The notes beneath the pieces are model-generated. The model saw nothing but the letters and a program-made list of their open reading frames with translations, did not search any database and had not been told where the DNA came from. Below, piece after piece: positions 5,689 to 7,313 of a stretch of 7,313 nucleotides of DNA (its first letter is position 1; each line of letters begins with the position of its first letter). This DNA comes from Frankiaceae bacterium (GTDB lineage Bacteria; Actinomycetota; Actinomycetes; JAVEEB01): positions 1-7,313 of the forward strand of contig JAVEEB010000073.1 in NCBI GenBank assembly GCA_030840665.1, read 5' to 3'. A program made the translations under genes and the position numbers.

Positions 5689-7313
5689 CCACCCTTCTCA
5701 TCCGCACCGACGAAGAGCCTGCCGCCCAGCCCGTCAGCCGCACTTCACGACTTCCGCAACTCCCGTTGGGGATCCTGACCGTCGCGCTCGTCTGCTGGGT
5801 CGTCGCCGTGCCGACTCTGGCGGGGGCGAAGACGTCCGACTTCGGGTTGCTCGCGACCGGCTCGCCCGCTCTGCTCGCGTCGATCCTGCTGGTGGTGCTG
5901 GGTTTTGCCGCGGCTGTCCGCAGAGGGCAGGTCGGCGTCGCCGTCATCGCGACACTGCTGATGGTGCTCGTCCAGCGAGCGGCGGTCTCCGTCGCGACGG
6001 CTGTGCCGTTGTACAGCTGGACGTACAAACACCTCGGGGTCGTCGACTACATCGCCAAGAACGGGCACGTCGCGCACGGCGCCGACATCTATCACGGGTG
6101 GCCCGGCCTGTTCGCGGCGACCGCCTGGTTCTCCGGGATCTCCGGGATCGCGCCGATCACGATCGCGCACTGGTTCACGCCGGTCATGCACGTGCTGCTC
6201 GTGGGCCTCGTGATCGCCATGGCCAGGGCGTGGGGCGCGTCGTCCATGGTTGCCGTGACCGCTGCGTTTCTCGTCGAGAGCTTCAACTGGGTGGCGCAGG
6301 ATTACTACTCGCCGCAGGCCGTTGCCCTGCTGCTCGCCGTCGGCCTGCTCACCGTCGTCGGCTTGTCCCGCGATCGGCCCATCGCGCCGTGGCTCATCGT
6401 CTTGCTGTTCGCGGGCATCACGGTCACGCATCAACTGACGCCGTACTGGCTGCTGCTGGCCACCGGCCTCCTTGCCGTCACCCGGCGCTTGCGGCCCTGG
6501 TGGCTGCCGGGCGTGCTGGCGGTGATCGCCGGCGGATACCTCCTCCTCAATTGGAACGTTGCGAGCCACTTCCCCCTGCTCTCGTTCAACCCGGTGGCGA
6601 ACGCGCGCTCCAACATCGCCACGACCGGTTCGGCCGGGCAGCAAATCACGAGCCTGCTGGTGCGCGCCCTGTCGGTGCTGTTCTGGTTGTCGGCCGCCAT
6701 CGCGGCCGTCGTCGAGAAGCGACGCGGGCAGCCCGTGCTGGCACGCATCGTGCTCGCGTTCAGCTCATTCATGCTGCTGGGCGGCCAGGGCTACGGCGGT
6801 GAAGCCATCTTCCGTGTCTTTCTGTACGCCTTGCCCGGCTGTGCGCTGCTCGTCGCGCCGCGGGTGGTGCGACTGTGTCAGGCCAGGATGCCCGCGCGCT
6901 GGCTCGTCAGTGCCCTTCTGGTCGTCGCCACGGCCGCGTCGGCGCAGGGCTTCTTCGGTGGCTGGTTCGCCAACAGGATGACGCAGGAACAGGTCACGTT
7001 CTCCGAGCAATTGCTTGCCCGTGCCACCTTTCCGTCTTACCTGACGGTGGCGGCCCCCGTCTGGCCCGAACGGCCGACGAGCCGGTACGTCGACTTCGTA
7101 CGCTTCAAGGCGGGCTACGACTACCCGATGGTGTACGCCGCAAAGCTGGTCGGCTCCCACTTCGACACCGACGCGGACTACCAGACCTTCATGAACACCG
7201 TCGCCGGGCGCGACGGCGGCCCGACGTACCTCATCATCAGCCGCCAGATGGAGATCTACGACACGTACTTCGGCATTCTCCCGCCGGGAGCGCTGCAGAA
7301 CCTGCGCGCCCGC
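5685..7313 (+). CDS. Large polytopic membrane protein, putative GT-C type glycosyltransferase, 3' end missing
   Basis: The first 543 codons are present with no stop before the right edge. After a 25-residue polar cytosolic N-terminus there are roughly 12-13 membrane segments, e.g. 28-46, 61-79, 84-106, 160-180, 210-226, 235-248, 272-290, 321-343, 352-366, 374-392 and 404-422. An extracytoplasmic loop at about 107-140 contains VVDYIAKNG and ADIYHGWPG, and NWVAQDYYSPQA is at 201-212. GGEAIFRVFLYALPG (371-385) has a conserved-looking Glu and Arg in a membrane segment. From about 423 a soluble domain follows, including GGPTYLIISRQMEIY. A first outer loop with acidic residues plus a C-terminal soluble domain fits GT-C enzymes that use lipid-phosphate sugars outside the membrane, or a related polysaccharide transfer or polymerisation enzyme. 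No motif proves the activity. The start has a perfect ribosome binding site and an ATGA overlap with the small membrane protein gene. Confidence 0.85.
   Translation, partial: MTTLLIRTDEEPAAQPVSRTSRLPQLPLGILTVALVCWVVAVPTLAGAKTSDFGLLATGSPALLASILLVVLGFAAAVRRGQVGVAVIATLLMVLVQRAAVSVATAVPLYSWTYKHLGVVDYIAKNGHVAHGADIYHGWPGLFAATAWFSGISGIAPITIAHWFTPVMHVLLVGLVIAMARAWGASSMVAVTAAFLVESFNWVAQDYYSPQAVALLLAVGLLTVVGLSRDRPIAPWLIVLLFAGITVTHQLTPYWLLLATGLLAVTRRLRPWWLPGVLAVIAGGYLLLNWNVASHFPLLSFNPVANARSNIATTGSAGQQITSLLVRALSVLFWLSAAIAAVVEKRRGQPVLARIVLAFSSFMLLGGQGYGGEAIFRVFLYALPGCALLVAPRVVRLCQARMPARWLVSALLVVATAASAQGFFGGWFANRMTQEQVTFSEQLLARATFPSYLTVAAPVWPERPTSRYVDFVRFKAGYDYPMVYAAKLVGSHFDTDADYQTFMNTVAGRDGGPTYLIISRQMEIYDTYFGILPPGALQNLRAR

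Noticed and set aside
5745..6644. Antisense open frame of 299 codons opposite the polytopic membrane protein.
   Set aside because: Low-complexity Arg/Gln/Asp/Gly-rich product, a shadow of the membrane protein's codons.
6098..6802. Plus-strand frame of 234 codons inside the polytopic protein gene.
   Set aside because: Arg/Ala/Pro-rich shadow frame; the frame from 5685 is continuous across it with clear membrane helices.

Overview
The window is high-GC DNA with strongly G/C-biased third codon positions, perfect GGAGG-type ribosome binding sites and tight ATGA gene overlaps. This points to an actinobacterium; I cannot name the genus from the sequence. It shows most of one surface-polysaccharide (exopolysaccharide or cell-wall glycopolymer) biosynthesis operon reading rightward, plus the first codons of a divergent gene at the left edge.

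Layout: (1) 1-134, minus strand: the first 44 codons of a secreted protein with a clear signal peptide, running off the left edge. (2) 135-286: a short, less GC-rich intergenic region that must hold the divergent promoters; no consensus promoter is evident. (3) 300-380: a possible 26-codon leader ORF whose stop overlaps the preferred start of the first glycosyltransferase. (4) 377-1348: a family 2 glycosyltransferase (GT2) with a C-terminal membrane helix. (5) 1345-2688: a second GT2 with an extra N-terminal domain. (6) 2685-3998: a 12-helix polysaccharide flippase/transporter-like protein. (7) 4004-5308: a third GT2, clearly paralogous to the second and sharing its N-terminal domain. (8) 5305-5688: a small multi-helix membrane protein. 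(9) 5685 to beyond 7313: a large polytopic membrane protein with the look of a GT-C type glycosyltransferase or related polysaccharide membrane enzyme, cut by the right edge.

How they would work together (inference from family roles): the three cytosolic-face GT2 enzymes add sugars from nucleotide donors to a lipid-linked intermediate. The flippase moves the lipid-linked oligosaccharide across the membrane. The small membrane protein and the polytopic protein act at or outside the membrane, in late transfer, polymerisation or decoration. No initiating phosphoglycosyltransferase, chain-length regulator/kinase or recognisable Wzy is in view; they may lie to the right. Every gene junction from 1345 on is an overlap of a few bases or a gap of a few bases, so the set is almost certainly one transcript.

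The most interesting points are the paralogous GT2 pair with a shared N-terminal domain flanking the flippase, the coupled small-membrane-protein/polytopic-enzyme pair, and the ambiguous 5' end of the first glycosyltransferase, where codon-position composition favours another frame. I see no mobile element, CRISPR array, tRNA, rRNA or terminator.
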